Position numbers and translations under genes: made by a program. From the NCBI RefSeq assembly GCF_902832885.1, contig NZ_CADFDK010000004.1, positions 31,638 through 95,637 on the forward strand: a DNA stretch of 64,000 nucleotides. Direction: 5' to 3'. Below, piece by piece: positions 35,060-44,429 of this stretch (position 1 is its first letter; each line of letters starts with the position of its first letter). Origin of the DNA: Burkholderia seminalis DSM 23518. GTDB taxonomy: Bacteria > Pseudomonadota > Gammaproteobacteria > Burkholderiales > Burkholderiaceae. The notes beneath the pieces are model-generated. The model was given only the letters and a program-made list of their open reading frames with translations, did not search any database and was not told the origin of the DNA.

Positions 35060-36025
35060 CTACAGATCGAGTACCAGCAGGTCGCTTCGCGATCGCGAAC
35101 AGCACGGCATGAACTGGTCGCCGGCCGCCTGTTCCTCTTCGGTCAGATACGAGTCGCGATGATCGGGCTCGCCTTGCAGCACGCGCGTCACGCAGGTGCC
35201 GCATACGCCTTGCTCGCACGACGTCAGCACGTCGACGCCGTTCGCCGCCAGCGCCGCGACGACCGTGCATTCGGCCGGCACGTCGATCACCTGGCCGCTG
35301 CTCGCGATCCGGACCTGGAACGCGCGGTCCGCACCGGACGACGCAACCGCGCCGCCGAAGAACTCGTAGTGCAGCCGCGCTTCGTCCCAGTGGCGCGCGC
35401 GCGCGGCGTTCAGTACCGCGTCCATGAAGCCGCGCGGGCCGCACACATACAGGTGGGTGCCTTCCGGCGCGGCGGCAAGCACGGTGGCCAGATCGACGCG
35501 TTGCGCGGGGTCGCCGTCGTCGACGTGGAAGCGGGTGCGATCGTGAAACCCGGCTGCGTGGATTCGCGCGACGAACGCCATGCGATCGGTCGAACGCGCG
35601 CAGTAGTGCATGTCGAACGGCTGGCCCGACGAGAACAGCCGTTCCGCCATGCTGAGGATCGGCGTGACGCCGATCCCGCCCGCGAGCAGCAGGTGGTGCG
35701 GCGCGTCGGGCGCGAGCGGAAACTGATTGCGCGGCACGCCGATCCGTACGATGTCGCCTTGGCGGACTTCGTCGTGAATGGCGCGCGACCCGCCGCGCCC
35801 GTCGGCGTCGCGCAGCACGGCGATCTGATAGCGATCACCGTGCTCCGGGTGGTTGCACAGCGAATACTGGCGCACGAGGCCGCCCGGCAGATGCACGTCG
35901 ATATGGGCGCCGGCGTCGAAGCGGGGCAGCGGCGCACCGTCGTCGCTGACGAATTCGAAGCCGCAGATGTCACGCGCTTCCTGCCACTTGCGCGCGACGC
36001 GCACCGTCAGGGTCGCGACGCTCAT
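35060..36025 (-). CDS. vanB: Vanillate O-demethylase-type reductase (FNR-like plus C-terminal 2Fe-2S ferredoxin)
   Basis: 321 aa from ATG 36025, which overlaps the vanA stop by four bases (ATGA), so translation is coupled. Order of domains: FMN/FAD domain with VRQYSLCNHPEHGDRYQIAV (R-x-Y-S), NAD(P) domain with LAGGIGVTPILSMAE and YVCGPRGFMDAV, then ferredoxin domain with CEQGVCGTCVTRVLQGEPDHR and QFMPCCSR giving the C-x4-C-x2-C...C cluster. This is the class IA phthalate dioxygenase reductase layout of VanB. It passes electrons from NADH to the Rieske oxygenase. Confidence 0.88.
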   Translation of the reverse strand: MSVATLTVRVARKWQEARDICGFEFVSDDGAPLPRFDAGAHIDVHLPGGLVRQYSLCNHPEHGDRYQIAVLRDADGRGGSRAIHDEVRQGDIVRIGVPRNQFPLAPDAPHHLLLAGGIGVTPILSMAERLFSSGQPFDMHYCARSTDRMAFVARIHAAGFHDRTRFHVDDGDPAQRVDLATVLAAAPEGTHLYVCGPRGFMDAVLNAARARHWDEARLHYEFFGGAVASSGADRAFQVRIASSGQVIDVPAECTVVAALAANGVDVLTSCEQGVCGTCVTRVLQGEPDHRDSYLTEEEQAAGDQFMPCCSRSRSDLLVLDL

Positions 36026-37101
36026 GACGCCGCCTTGACGGGCGCGACCGGGATCACGGGCCGCTGCGGGGTCGACGCGTTCTCGTCGGCGAGCAGCCGC
36101 TCGATCACCTTGCGCGACATTACGCCGCCGGCGTCGATGTTGAGCTTGAGCAGCTTGCGATCGGGCCACTTCTCCAGGTTGCGCTGCTGGCGCTCGAGCA
36201 TCTCGAGATCCTCGGCGAAGATCTTGCCCTGGCCTTCGCGGATCTCGGCGGTCAGCGCGGGGTCGTCGGGCCGGAAGTTGCGCGCCATGCCCCAGAAGTA
36301 CCAGATCGAGGTGTCCGTCTCGGGCGTGATGAAGTCGACCACGATCGACGACGCCTTCCGGTCGGCCGGCGCGTCGTAGCCGCCGTGGCCCGCATGCGCG
36401 ACGCCGACTTCGATCATCACGTGGCTCGGCGGCGAGAAGCGGCAGATCTGCCAGCGGTCGACCGGCACGTCGTCGGCCAACCCGTTGCCGCGCAATGCCA
36501 TCCGCCAGAACGGCGGCGGCATCACGTTCTCCATGAAGCGGCTCGTGACGACTTCGTCGCCGTGGCTGGTCGTCTTCGGCGGCGCTTCGTCGATTTCCTT
36601 CTGGCCGATGCTCGTCGCATGCACGTAGGTTTCGTGCGTGAGGTCCATCAGGTTGTCGATCATCAGCCGGTAGTCGCAACGGATGTGATACAGGCCGCCG
36701 CCGTGGGCCCAGGCCGGATCCTCGGCCCACGCCAGCGCGGGCAGCTTGGCCGGATCGGCCGCCGCCGCATCGCCCGGCCAGACCCAGATGAAGCCGTACC
36801 GCTCGACCGCCGGAAAGCTGCGAATCGGCGGGAAGCCGCCGACGCGCTGGCCCGGCATGCCGGCCGCCTTGCCGTTACAGCCCATTTCCAGCCCGTGATA
36901 GCCGCACACGAGTACCCCGTCGCGCACGAAACCCAGCGACAACGGCGCGCCGCGGTGCGGGCAGAAATCCTCGAGCGCGGCGACCTGGCCGTCCGCCGCG
37001 CGGTAAAACACCATCGACTCGTTGCAGATCGTGCGGCCCAGCGGCTTGCCGTCGATTTCATCGGGCGTGCACGCCACGTACCAAGCATTCTTGAGAAACA
37101 C
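36022..37101 (-). CDS. vanA: Vanillate O-demethylase oxygenase subunit
   Basis: 359 aa if started at GTG 37101. AAGGAG (plus strand 37111-37116) lies nine bases before this GTG, and the protein then begins (V/M)FLKNAWYVACTPDEID, the canonical VanA start. An ATG 42 bases upstream is in frame but lacks support. The Rieske centre is FCPHRGAPLS and VCGYHGLEM; the iron site is DNLMDLTHETYVH. The C-terminal part has FITPETDTSIWYFWGMARNF. It demethylates vanillate to protocatechuate with O2 and VanB. Its promoter is overlapped by a palindrome that suits the divergent MarR regulator. Confidence 0.87.
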   Translation of the reverse strand: MFLKNAWYVACTPDEIDGKPLGRTICNESMVFYRAADGQVAALEDFCPHRGAPLSLGFVRDGVLVCGYHGLEMGCNGKAAGMPGQRVGGFPPIRSFPAVERYGFIWVWPGDAAAADPAKLPALAWAEDPAWAHGGGLYHIRCDYRLMIDNLMDLTHETYVHATSIGQKEIDEAPPKTTSHGDEVVTSRFMENVMPPPFWRMALRGNGLADDVPVDRWQICRFSPPSHVMIEVGVAHAGHGGYDAPADRKASSIVVDFITPETDTSIWYFWGMARNFRPDDPALTAEIREGQGKIFAEDLEMLERQQRNLEKWPDRKLLKLNIDAGGVMSRKVIERLLADENASTPQRPVIPVAPVKAAS

Positions 37102-37158
37102 GTTCGTCGTCTCCTTCAGGTCGATGCCGCCGGTACGCGGCATCTCTTCATTCCGTGT

Positions 37159-37201
37159 ACTGAATGAGATTCAGTGTACTCATCGAGCTTGGCTGGAGCA
37201 A
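37159..37201 (-). promoter_or_regulatory. vanA promoter with overlapping operator
   Basis: On the minus strand a -35 TTGCTC (37196-37201), 17-base spacer and -10 TACACT (37173-37178) are seen. A perfect 7-base inverted repeat ACTGAATGAGATTCAGT (37159-37175) overlaps the -10 and the expected start site. It is flanked by GTGTAC on both sides. Such a site would let a MarR dimer block vanA transcription until an aromatic ligand binds. Confidence 0.65.
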
Positions 37202-37216
37202 GGCGGGCGGTATACT
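37189..37216 (+). promoter_or_regulatory. Promoter of the marR-like gene
   Basis: -35 TTGGCT (37189-37194), 16-base spacer and a near-consensus -10 TATACT (37211-37216) face the MarR gene. The palindrome at 37159-37175 is upstream of this promoter, so autoregulation would be weaker than control of vanA. Confidence 0.5.
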
Positions 37217-37300
37217 GGTTTTCCCGGGAAATGGCGCGAGGCAGCGCCATGCCGTCGGCGCGCGCAACCGGCGCGCGTCGCCTATGTCATCGACTCATTC

Positions 37301-37789
37301 ATGGAAAAAACGAATCCCGCCGTCGCGCCGGCTTTCCCGCTCGATCTGTACGACGAACCCGGGCACCTGATCCGGCGCGCACACCAGATCGCGGTTGCGA
37401 TGTTCTACGAGAAGCTGGGCCGGGACGTGACGCCGGTGCAGTACGCGGTGCTGCGGATGCTCTACGAGAGCCCGGGGCTCGATCAGGTGACGCTCGCGCA
37501 GCGGGTGGCGCTCGATACGTCGACGACCGCGGATCTCGCGGTCCGGCTCGAAGCGAAAGGATTGATCGTGCGCGAAGTGCTGCCGCGACGTCAGCGCCGC
37601 CTGTTGCTGACGCCGGCGGGCGTCGAACTGCTCACGCACCTGATTCCGTCGGTGAAGGAGCTGCGGGCCGGCCTGTTCGACGGAATGGGAGAGGACGATT
37701 CGCAGGAACTGATGCGCCTGTTGCGCAAATTCGTCCATTTGAACAACGAGCAAAGCCGGGCGCCGCTGCGCGTCGGCGAGGAGTCGTAG
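37301..37789 (+). CDS. MarR-family regulator, probable VanR
   Basis: 162 aa from ATG 37301. HLIRRAHQIAVAMFYEKLGRDVTPVQYAVLRML is the MarR helix pair in front of the winged helix; DQVTLAQRVALDTSTTADLAVRLEAKGLIVRE contains the recognition helix and LPRRQRRLLLTPAG the wing (R-R motif). The C-terminal part restores dimer helices. It is divergent from vanA, which has a strong inverted repeat on its promoter. MarR-type VanR proteins are known for vanAB in some bacteria (others use GntR). Ligand is inferred to be vanillate or a related acid. Confidence 0.83.
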   Translation: MEKTNPAVAPAFPLDLYDEPGHLIRRAHQIAVAMFYEKLGRDVTPVQYAVLRMLYESPGLDQVTLAQRVALDTSTTADLAVRLEAKGLIVREVLPRRQRRLLLTPAGVELLTHLIPSVKELRAGLFDGMGEDDSQELMRLLRKFVHLNNEQSRAPLRVGEES

Positions 37790-37828
37790 CGGCGCCGAGC
37801 TCGCCCGGCAGCGCGCGGCACCGGGGGT

Positions 37829-37847
37829 GGCGGGCGCGCCGCCCGCC
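37829..37847. terminator. Hairpin between the convergent marR and tetR genes
   Basis: Perfect 8-base arms GGCGGGCG (37829-37836) and CGCCCGCC (37840-37847) around a three-base loop. It sits in the 63 bases between two convergent genes, so it may stop both transcripts. No T run. Confidence 0.4.
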
Positions 37848-37852
37848 GCGCG

Positions 37853-38599
37853 TCACGCGCGCGCGTTTTCGTCTTCCAGCCGCCGCACGGCTTCCGCGAC
37901 TTCATTCCTGAAACGCACGAGCGCCGCCTGTTCCGGCGCCGGCGGCTGCATGGCGGCCCACAGCATGTCGATCAGCTGCGCGGCCGTCGTTTCCGTATCG
38001 AGCTTGCGGTGCCCGAGGATCGCATCCCACAGCACGTGCTCCATCGGCCCGAACACCATCGAACGCAACAGGCTCAGCGGAAGGTCCGCACGTACCTGCC
38101 CGGCCGCCTGGCCGCGCGCGAGCACGTCCATCAGCGGCGCCGTGTAGCGGCGCTGCAGTGCGGTCAGCTCGTCGCTCAGCGCATGCTGCTTCGCGCGGCC
38201 TTCCGACAGCACCAGCGCGCACAGCCCCGTGCCGTTCACCAGCATCAGCCGCAGGTGGGTGCGCACGATGAACGCGAACTGCTGCTGCACCGATGCATCC
38301 CGCGGCATGCCGTGCTCGAACGCCGCGATGATTTCGTCGTACCAGTCCGCGATCACGCGCGCGCACAGCTCGCGCTTGCCGCGGAAGTAGCTGAACACCG
38401 TCGCCTCCGACACGCCCACGCGCTGCGCGATCTCGGCGGCCGTCGCATGCTCGTAACCTTTTTCGGCGAACACTTCACGGCCGGCGCGCAGAATGTCCTG
38501 CACGCGCTGCTGGGATTTGCGCCCGGCGGGCGCGCGTGGCGCGTCGGCGCGATCGGCTTTGGCGGTGTCGGTCATGGTGTCGGCGGGAGCGGCTGTCAT
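37853..38599 (-). CDS. TetR/AcrR-family regulator of the liu operon (LiuQ-like)
   Basis: 248 aa from ATG 38599; a GTG 24 bases upstream falls inside a palindrome and is less likely. After a charged leader (AKADRADAPRAPAGRKSQQR), the HTH shows ILRAGREVFAEKGYEHATAAEIAQ and VGVSEATVFSYFRGKRELC. The C-terminal ligand domain is typical in length. It is divergent from liuA with a perfect 13-base palindrome 15 bases from its own start. TetR regulators named LiuQ are described for branched-chain amino acid catabolism in Burkholderiales, so this is the likely role. It probably senses an acyl-CoA intermediate. Confidence 0.8.
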   Translation of the reverse strand: MTAAPADTMTDTAKADRADAPRAPAGRKSQQRVQDILRAGREVFAEKGYEHATAAEIAQRVGVSEATVFSYFRGKRELCARVIADWYDEIIAAFEHGMPRDASVQQQFAFIVRTHLRLMLVNGTGLCALVLSEGRAKQHALSDELTALQRRYTAPLMDVLARGQAAGQVRADLPLSLLRSMVFGPMEHVLWDAILGHRKLDTETTAAQLIDMLWAAMQPPAPEQAALVRFRNEVAEAVRRLEDENARA

Positions 38600-38613
38600 G
38601 TCCACATGATATC

Positions 38614-38727
38614 TGAGTGTCACTCAAAAAACTATTGACGCCGAACCCGGCGAGGCGCGAAACTGTGCAAAATTTCAGCTTTATTGGTTAATGAATTGGT
38701 GCATTCATTCGATTTGAGCGAAACTCA
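38614..38727. promoter_or_regulatory. Two TGAG-N5-CTCA operator candidates in the tetR-liuA intergenic region
   Basis: TGAGTGTCACTCA at 38614-38626 is a perfect palindrome with one central base. TGAGCGAAACTCA at 38715-38727 keeps the TGAG...CTCA arms with identical spacing. A third partial match (TGAGTGCGACACA) follows near 38735. Site 1 sits beside the tetR start and site 2 within 45 bases of liuA, so one repressor could control both directions. Confidence 0.6.
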
Positions 38728-38769
38728 GAAATAGATGAGTGCGACACACTTTCTGGAGACGGAGGAGAC

Positions 38770-39951
38770 ATGATCAACCTGCCCGGCGTGCAATTCATGC
38801 TCGGTGAAGACATCGAGATGCTGCGCGACGCCGTCGCGACGTTTGCGGCGAAGGAAATCACGCCGCGCGCGGCGGAGGTCGACCGCACCGACCAGTTTCC
38901 GATGGATCTGTGGAAGAAGTTCGGCGATCTCGGCGTGCTCGGCATGACGGTCGCCGAGGAATACGGCGGCGCGAACATGGGCTACACCGCGCACATGGTC
39001 GCGATGGAGGAGATCTCGCGCGCCTCGGCGTCGATCGGCCTGTCGTACGGCGCGCACTCGAACCTGTGCGTGAACCAGATCCACCGCAACGGCACCGAAG
39101 CGCAGAAGCGGAAATACCTGCCGAAGCTCGTGTCGGGCGAACACATCGGCGCGCTCGCGATGAGCGAGCCGAACGCCGGTTCCGACGTCGTCAGCATGAA
39201 GCTGCGTGCCGACAAGCGCGGCGATCGTTACGTGCTGAACGGCACGAAGATGTGGATCACCAACGGCCCGGATTGCGACACGCTCGTCGTTTACGCGAAG
39301 ACGGACGTCGAAGCCCACTCGCGCGGCATCACCGCGTTCATCGTCGAGAAGGGGATGAAGGGCTTCTCGGTCGCGCAGAAGCTCGACAAGCTCGGCATGC
39401 GCGGCTCGCACACGGGCGAGCTGGTGTTCCAGGACGTCGAGGTGCCGGAAGAGAACATCCTCGGCCAGTTGAACGGCGGCGTGAAGGTGCTGATGAGCGG
39501 TCTCGACTACGAGCGCGCGGTGCTGTCGGGCGGCCCCACGGGCATCATGGCCGCGTGCCTCGACGCCGTGGTGCCGTACATCCACGACCGCAAGCAGTTC
39601 GGCCAGTCGATCGGCGAATTCCAGCTGATCCAGGGCAAGGTCGCCGACATGTACACCACGTTCCAGGCGTGCCGCGCGTACCTGTACGCGGTCGGCCGCC
39701 ATCTCGACTCGGCGGGCAGCGACCATATCCGCCAGGTGCGCAAGGATTGCGCGGGCGTGATCCTCTACACGGCCGAGAAGGCGACGTGGATGGCCGGCGA
39801 GGCGATCCAGATCCTCGGCGGCAACGGCTACATCAACGAATATCCGGTCGGCCGCCTGTGGCGCGATGCGAAGCTGTACGAGATCGGCGCCGGCACGAGC
39901 GAGATCCGCCGGATGCTGATCGGCCGCGAGCTGTTCGCGGAAACGATGTAA
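38770..39951 (+). CDS. liuA: Isovaleryl-CoA dehydrogenase
   Basis: 393 aa; GGAGGAG lies just upstream of the ATG. It begins [42 protein letters not shown] and [20 protein letters not shown] are FAD/acyl-CoA signatures. The catalytic Glu for isovaleryl-CoA dehydrogenases is in [13 protein letters not shown], rather than near the C terminus as in other acyl-CoA dehydrogenases. [31 protein letters not shown] completes the fold. It oxidises isovaleryl-CoA to 3-methylcrotonyl-CoA in leucine degradation, passing electrons to ETF. First gene of liuABCD. Confidence 0.93.
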   Translation: MINLPGVQFMLGEDIEMLRDAVATFAAKEITPRAAEVDRTDQFPMDLWKKFGDLGVLGMTVAEEYGGANMGYTAHMVAMEEISRASASIGLSYGAHSNLCVNQIHRNGTEAQKRKYLPKLVSGEHIGALAMSEPNAGSDVVSMKLRADKRGDRYVLNGTKMWITNGPDCDTLVVYAKTDVEAHSRGITAFIVEKGMKGFSVAQKLDKLGMRGSHTGELVFQDVEVPEENILGQLNGGVKVLMSGLDYERAVLSGGPTGIMAACLDAVVPYIHDRKQFGQSIGEFQLIQGKVADMYTTFQACRAYLYAVGRHLDSAGSDHIRQVRKDCAGVILYTAEKATWMAGEAIQILGGNGYINEYPVGRLWRDAKLYEIGAGTSEIRRMLIGRELFAETM

Positions 39952-39982
39952 CGCCCCACGTCACGCGAACGGAGCCTCGTCG

Positions 39983-41590
39983 ATGCCGATCATCGAATCG
40001 AAACTGAACCCGCGTTCGGAAGACTTCCGCGCGAATGCCGCCGCGCTCGAGGCGGTCGTCGCCGACCTGCGCGCGAAGATCGAACAGCTCGCGCAGGGCG
40101 GCGGCCAGGCCGCACGCGACAAGCACCTGTCGCGCGGCAAGCTGCTGCCGCGCGATCGCATCGCGCAACTGCTCGATCCGGGCGCGCCGTTCCTCGAGCT
40201 GTCGCAGCTCGCGGCGAACGGCATGTACAACGACGACGCGCCGGGCGCGGGCGTCATCACCGGGATCGGCCGCATCGCCGGCCGCGAATGCGTGATCGTG
40301 TGCAACGACGCGACGGTCAAGGGCGGCACCTACTACCCGATCACCGTGAAGAAGCACGTGCGCGCGCAGGAAATCGCCGCGGAAAACCGGCTGCCGTGCG
40401 TCTACCTCGTCGATTCGGGCGGCGCGAACCTGCCGAACCAGGACGACGTGTTTCCCGATCGCGACCACTTCGGCCGCATCTTCTTCAACCAGGCGACGAT
40501 GTCGGCGGCGGGGATCGCGCAGATCGCCGTCGTGATGGGCTCGTGCACGGCCGGCGGCGCCTACGTGCCGGCGATGAGCGACGAGTCGATCATCGTGAAG
40601 GACCAGGGCACGATTTTCCTCGGCGGCCCGCCGCTGGTGAAGGCCGCGACGGGCGAGGAAGTGAGCGCCGAGGATCTCGGCGGCGGCGACGTGCACACGC
40701 GCCTGTCGGGCGTGGCCGATCATCTCGCGCAGAACGACGCGCATGCGCTGTCGATCGCGCGCAACATCGTCGATCATCTCGCGCCGAAGATCGCGTCGCC
40801 GGTGGCGCTGCGCGAGCCGAAGCCGCCGCGCTACGATGCGAAGAGCCTGTACGGCGTGATCCCCGTCGATACGCGCAAGCCGTTCGACGTGCGCGAGGTG
40901 ATCGCGCGCATCGTCGACGATTCGGAATTCGACGAATTCAAGGCGCGCTACGGCACGACGCTCGTCACGGGCTTCGCGCACATCTGGGGCCATCCGGTCG
41001 GGATCGTCGCGAACAACGGCATCCTGTTCTCCGAATCGGCCGTGAAGGGCGCGCATTTCATCGAGCTGTGCTGCCAGCGCAAGATCCCGCTCGTGTTCCT
41101 GCAGAACATCACGGGCTTCATGGTCGGGCGCAAGTACGAGAACGAAGGCATCGCGCGGCATGGCGCGAAGATGGTGACGGCCGTGTCGAACGCGAAGGTG
41201 CCGAAGTTCACGGTGATCATCGGCGGCTCGTTCGGCGCCGGCAACTACGGGATGTGCGGTCGCGCATTCGGCCCGCGGTTCCTGTGGATGTGGCCGAATG
41301 CGCGCATCTCGGTGATGGGCGGCGAGCAGGCCGCGTCGGTGCTCGCGACGGTGCGTCGCGATGGCATCGAGGCGAAGGGCGGTTCGTGGTCGACCGACGA
41401 AGAGGAAGCGTTCAAGCAGCCGATCCGCGACCAGTACGAGCGCCAGGGCCATCCGTATTACGCGAGCGCGCGGCTGTGGGACGACGGCGTGATCGACCCG
41501 GCGCAGACGCGCGACGTGCTCGGCCTCGGCCTGGCCGCATCGATGAACGCGCCGATCGAAGACACGCGCTTCGGCGTGTTCCGCATGTAA
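39983..41590 (+). CDS. liuB: Methylcrotonyl-CoA carboxylase, carboxyltransferase (beta) subunit
   Basis: 535 aa. The start [21 protein letters not shown] is typical for MCC beta. [44 protein letters not shown] and [18 protein letters not shown] form the N-terminal crotonase half. [27 protein letters not shown] and [22 protein letters not shown] lie in the C-terminal half. It moves CO2 from carboxybiotin on LiuD to 3-methylcrotonyl-CoA. It follows liuA after 31 bases. Confidence 0.93.
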   Translation: MPIIESKLNPRSEDFRANAAALEAVVADLRAKIEQLAQGGGQAARDKHLSRGKLLPRDRIAQLLDPGAPFLELSQLAANGMYNDDAPGAGVITGIGRIAGRECVIVCNDATVKGGTYYPITVKKHVRAQEIAAENRLPCVYLVDSGGANLPNQDDVFPDRDHFGRIFFNQATMSAAGIAQIAVVMGSCTAGGAYVPAMSDESIIVKDQGTIFLGGPPLVKAATGEEVSAEDLGGGDVHTRLSGVADHLAQNDAHALSIARNIVDHLAPKIASPVALREPKPPRYDAKSLYGVIPVDTRKPFDVREVIARIVDDSEFDEFKARYGTTLVTGFAHIWGHPVGIVANNGILFSESAVKGAHFIELCCQRKIPLVFLQNITGFMVGRKYENEGIARHGAKMVTAVSNAKVPKFTVIIGGSFGAGNYGMCGRAFGPRFLWMWPNARISVMGGEQAASVLATVRRDGIEAKGGSWSTDEEEAFKQPIRDQYERQGHPYYASARLWDDGVIDPAQTRDVLGLGLAASMNAPIEDTRFGVFRM

Positions 41591-41609
41591 CGCCCGGGAG
41601 GACCGACCG

Positions 41610-42395
41610 ATGCGATACGAAACGATCAAGGTGAGCGAAGCCGGCCGCGTGGCGACCGTCACGCTCGCACGCCCCGACGTGCGCAACGCGTTCAACGAGA
41701 CGACGATCGCCGAGCTGACCACCGCGTTCGAATGGCTCGATGCGCACGAAGGCGTGCGCGCGATCGTGCTCGCGGCGGAAGGCGCCGCGTTCTGCGCGGG
41801 CGCGGACCTGAACTGGATGAAGAAGATGGCCGGTTACTCGGACGACGAGAACCGTGCCGATGCGCGCAAGCTCGCGCGGATGCTCGAGGCGATCCATCGC
41901 TGCGGCAAGCCGGTGATCGCGCGCGTGCACGGCGACGCCTATGCGGGCGGCGTGGGCCTCGTCGCGGCGGCCGACATCGCGATCGCCGCCGACGGCGTGA
42001 AGTTCTGCCTGTCGGAAGCGCGGCTCGGGCTGATCCCCGCGACGATCGCGCCATACGTCGTGCGGGCGATGGGCGAGCGCGCGGCGCGCCGTTATTTCAC
42101 GACGGCCGAGGTGTTCGACAGCGCGCGGGCCGCGTCGCTCGGCTTCATTCACGACGCGGTACCGGCCGATGCGCTCGACGAAACGGTCGCGAAGCTGGCC
42201 GCGACGCTCGTCGCGAACGGTCCCGACGCGGTGAAGGCGTGCAAGCGGCTCGTCGCCGACGTGGCCGGCCGCCCGCTCGATGCGACGCTGATCGAGCAGA
42301 CCGCCGACTGGATCGCGCGGACCCGTGCCGGCGCGGAAGCGCGCGAAGGGATCGCGTCCTTCCTCGAAAAGCGCACGCCGTCGTGGCGTGAATGA
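41610..42395 (+). CDS. liuC: 3-methylglutaconyl-CoA hydratase (enoyl-CoA hydratase family)
   Basis: 261 aa. VATVTLARPDVRNAFNE, LAAEGAAFCAGADLNWMKKMA (oxyanion hole) and HGDAYAGGVGLVAAADIAIA are crotonase-fold signatures. SEARLGLIPATIAPYVVRAMG with VPADALDETVAKLA complete it. The position between liuB and liuD identifies the reaction: hydration of 3-methylglutaconyl-CoA to HMG-CoA. By itself the sequence fits any short enoyl-CoA hydratase. Confidence 0.9.
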   Translation: MRYETIKVSEAGRVATVTLARPDVRNAFNETTIAELTTAFEWLDAHEGVRAIVLAAEGAAFCAGADLNWMKKMAGYSDDENRADARKLARMLEAIHRCGKPVIARVHGDAYAGGVGLVAAADIAIAADGVKFCLSEARLGLIPATIAPYVVRAMGERAARRYFTTAEVFDSARAASLGFIHDAVPADALDETVAKLAATLVANGPDAVKACKRLVADVAGRPLDATLIEQTADWIARTRAGAEAREGIASFLEKRTPSWRE

Positions 42396-42431
42396 TCGCG
42401 TGACCCCCACTCTCCGGACGACATCGAAGCC

Positions 42432-44429
42432 ATGTTCGACAAGATTCTGATCGCCAACCGCGGCGAAATCGCGTGCCGCGTCGCCGCGACGTGCAAACGT
42501 CTCGGGATCGCGAGCGTCGCCGTCTATTCCGACGCGGACGCGAACGCGAAACACGTGGCCGCGTGCGACGAAGCCGTGCACATCGGCGGATCGGCAGCGG
42601 CAGACAGCTACCTGCGCATCGAGCGCATCATCGAAGCCGCGCGCGCGACCGGCGCGCAGGCGATCCATCCCGGCTACGGTTTTCTGTCGGAGAACGAAGA
42701 TTTCGCGCACGCGTGCGAAGCGGCCGGCATCGTGTTCATCGGGCCGCCGGTCGACGCGATCGCGGCGATGGGGTCGAAGGCCGCCGCGAAGGCGCTGATG
42801 CATGCGGCTGCCGTGCCGCTCGTGCCCGGCTATCACGGCGACGACCAGGATGCCGGCAACCTGCATCGCGAAGCCGACGAAATCGGCTATCCGGTGCTGC
42901 TGAAGGCGAGCGCGGGCGGCGGCGGCAAGGGGATGCGCGTGGTCGAGCGCTCCGACGATTTCCCGGCGGCGCTCGCGTCGTGCCAGCGCGAGGCCGCGAG
43001 CAGCTTCGGCAACGACCGCGTGCTGATCGAGAAATACCTGACGCGCCCGCGTCACGTCGAAGTGCAGGTGTTCGGCGACACGCTCGGCAATACCGTGTAC
43101 CTGTTCGACCGCGACTGCTCGGTGCAGCGCCGTCACCAGAAGGTGCTCGAGGAAGCGCCGGCGCCGGGCCTGCCCGACGACGTGCGCCGCGCGATGGGCG
43201 AAGCGGCCGTCGCGGCGGCGCGCGCGGTCGGCTACGTCGGCGCGGGCACCGTCGAATTCATCATGACGGGCGACGCGTTCTACTTCATGGAAATGAACAC
43301 GCGCCTGCAGGTCGAGCATCCGGTCACCGAAATGGTCACGGGGCTCGATCTCGTCGAATGGCAATTGCGCGTCGCGTCCGGCGAGCCGCTGCCGCTGCAG
43401 CAGGACGATCTGCGCGTGCGGGGCCATGCGCTCGAGGCGCGTCTTTATGCGGAGAATCCGGCGCGCGGGTTCCTGCCGTCGACGGGCACGCTCAAGCACC
43501 TGCGGCTGCCGGCCGGCGTCGAGTTCGACATCGGTGCGGCGGTGCGCGTCGACAGCGGCGTGCGCGAAGGCGATGCGATCACGCCGTTCTACGATCCGAT
43601 GATCGCGAAGCTGATCGTTCACGGCGCGGACCGTGCGGAAGCGCTGGGCCTGATGCTGCGTGCACTGCGTGCGTGCGAGGTGGTCGGCCTGCATACGAAC
43701 GCCGCGTTCCTGCAGCGGATCGTCGCGTGCGAACCGTTCGCGACGGCCGATCTCGACACGGGGCTGATCGAGCGCAACCACGATGCGCTGTTCGCGCCGC
43801 AACAGCCGCCGCGCGCGGCGCTTGCACTTGCGTGCGCGGCATTGCTCGCGCGCGAACGCGGCGCGGCCGCGCAAGGTGCATCGCCGTGGGGCGCCTTGCC
43901 GGACTGGCGGCTGAACGGCGGCTATCGCCGCACGCTCGAATGGCATGCGGCCGATCGCGAAGCGGACGTGACGGTCACCTACGAGGACGACGGCGCCGGC
44001 GCGCGACTCGCGACCGGCGATGACGCCGCGCAACCGTTCGCATGGACGCGCGGCGCCACGCCGCTCGATTTCGACGTGATAGTCGGTGGCGTGCGCGGCA
44101 GCGGCCGCGTGTATGCGGACGGCGACACATTCCATGTGTTCACGCAGGGCACCTCGGAGACGTTCGAATGGCGCAACCTGCTCGCGCATGCGGGCGATGC
44201 GGAGCAGGGCGGCGGACGTTTGACCGCGCCGATGCCGGGCAAGGTGATCGCGGTGCTGGTCGAACCGGGCCAGAAGGTCGAAGCCGGTACGCCGCTCATC
44301 GTGATGGAAGCGATGAAGATGGAACACACGATCGGCGCGCCGAGCGCGGGCGTCGTCGCGGAAGTGCTGTACGGCGTCGGCGACCAGGTCGCGGATGGCG
44401 CGCAGTTGCTGATGATGGCGGAAGGCTGA
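42432..44429 (+). CDS. liuD: Methylcrotonyl-CoA carboxylase, biotin carboxylase/biotin carrier (alpha) subunit
   Basis: 665 aa. Biotin carboxylase domain: ILIANRGEIACRVAATCKRLG, LLKASAGGGGKGMRVVE (ATP loop), RDCSVQRRHQKVLEEAPAP and EMNTRLQVEHPVTEMVTG. A linker of about 130 residues leads to the biotinyl domain with IVMEAMKMEHTIGAP; the biotinylated Lys is residue 629 by count. It carboxylates biotin with ATP and bicarbonate. Last gene of the cluster here; the next step, HMG-CoA lyase (liuE), is not in the window. Confidence 0.94.
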   Translation: MFDKILIANRGEIACRVAATCKRLGIASVAVYSDADANAKHVAACDEAVHIGGSAAADSYLRIERIIEAARATGAQAIHPGYGFLSENEDFAHACEAAGIVFIGPPVDAIAAMGSKAAAKALMHAAAVPLVPGYHGDDQDAGNLHREADEIGYPVLLKASAGGGGKGMRVVERSDDFPAALASCQREAASSFGNDRVLIEKYLTRPRHVEVQVFGDTLGNTVYLFDRDCSVQRRHQKVLEEAPAPGLPDDVRRAMGEAAVAAARAVGYVGAGTVEFIMTGDAFYFMEMNTRLQVEHPVTEMVTGLDLVEWQLRVASGEPLPLQQDDLRVRGHALEARLYAENPARGFLPSTGTLKHLRLPAGVEFDIGAAVRVDSGVREGDAITPFYDPMIAKLIVHGADRAEALGLMLRALRACEVVGLHTNAAFLQRIVACEPFATADLDTGLIERNHDALFAPQQPPRAALALACAALLARERGAAAQGASPWGALPDWRLNGGYRRTLEWHAADREADVTVTYEDDGAGARLATGDDAAQPFAWTRGATPLDFDVIVGGVRGSGRVYADGDTFHVFTQGTSETFEWRNLLAHAGDAEQGGGRLTAPMPGKVIAVLVEPGQKVEAGTPLIVMEAMKMEHTIGAPSAGVVAEVLYGVGDQVADGAQLLMMAEG

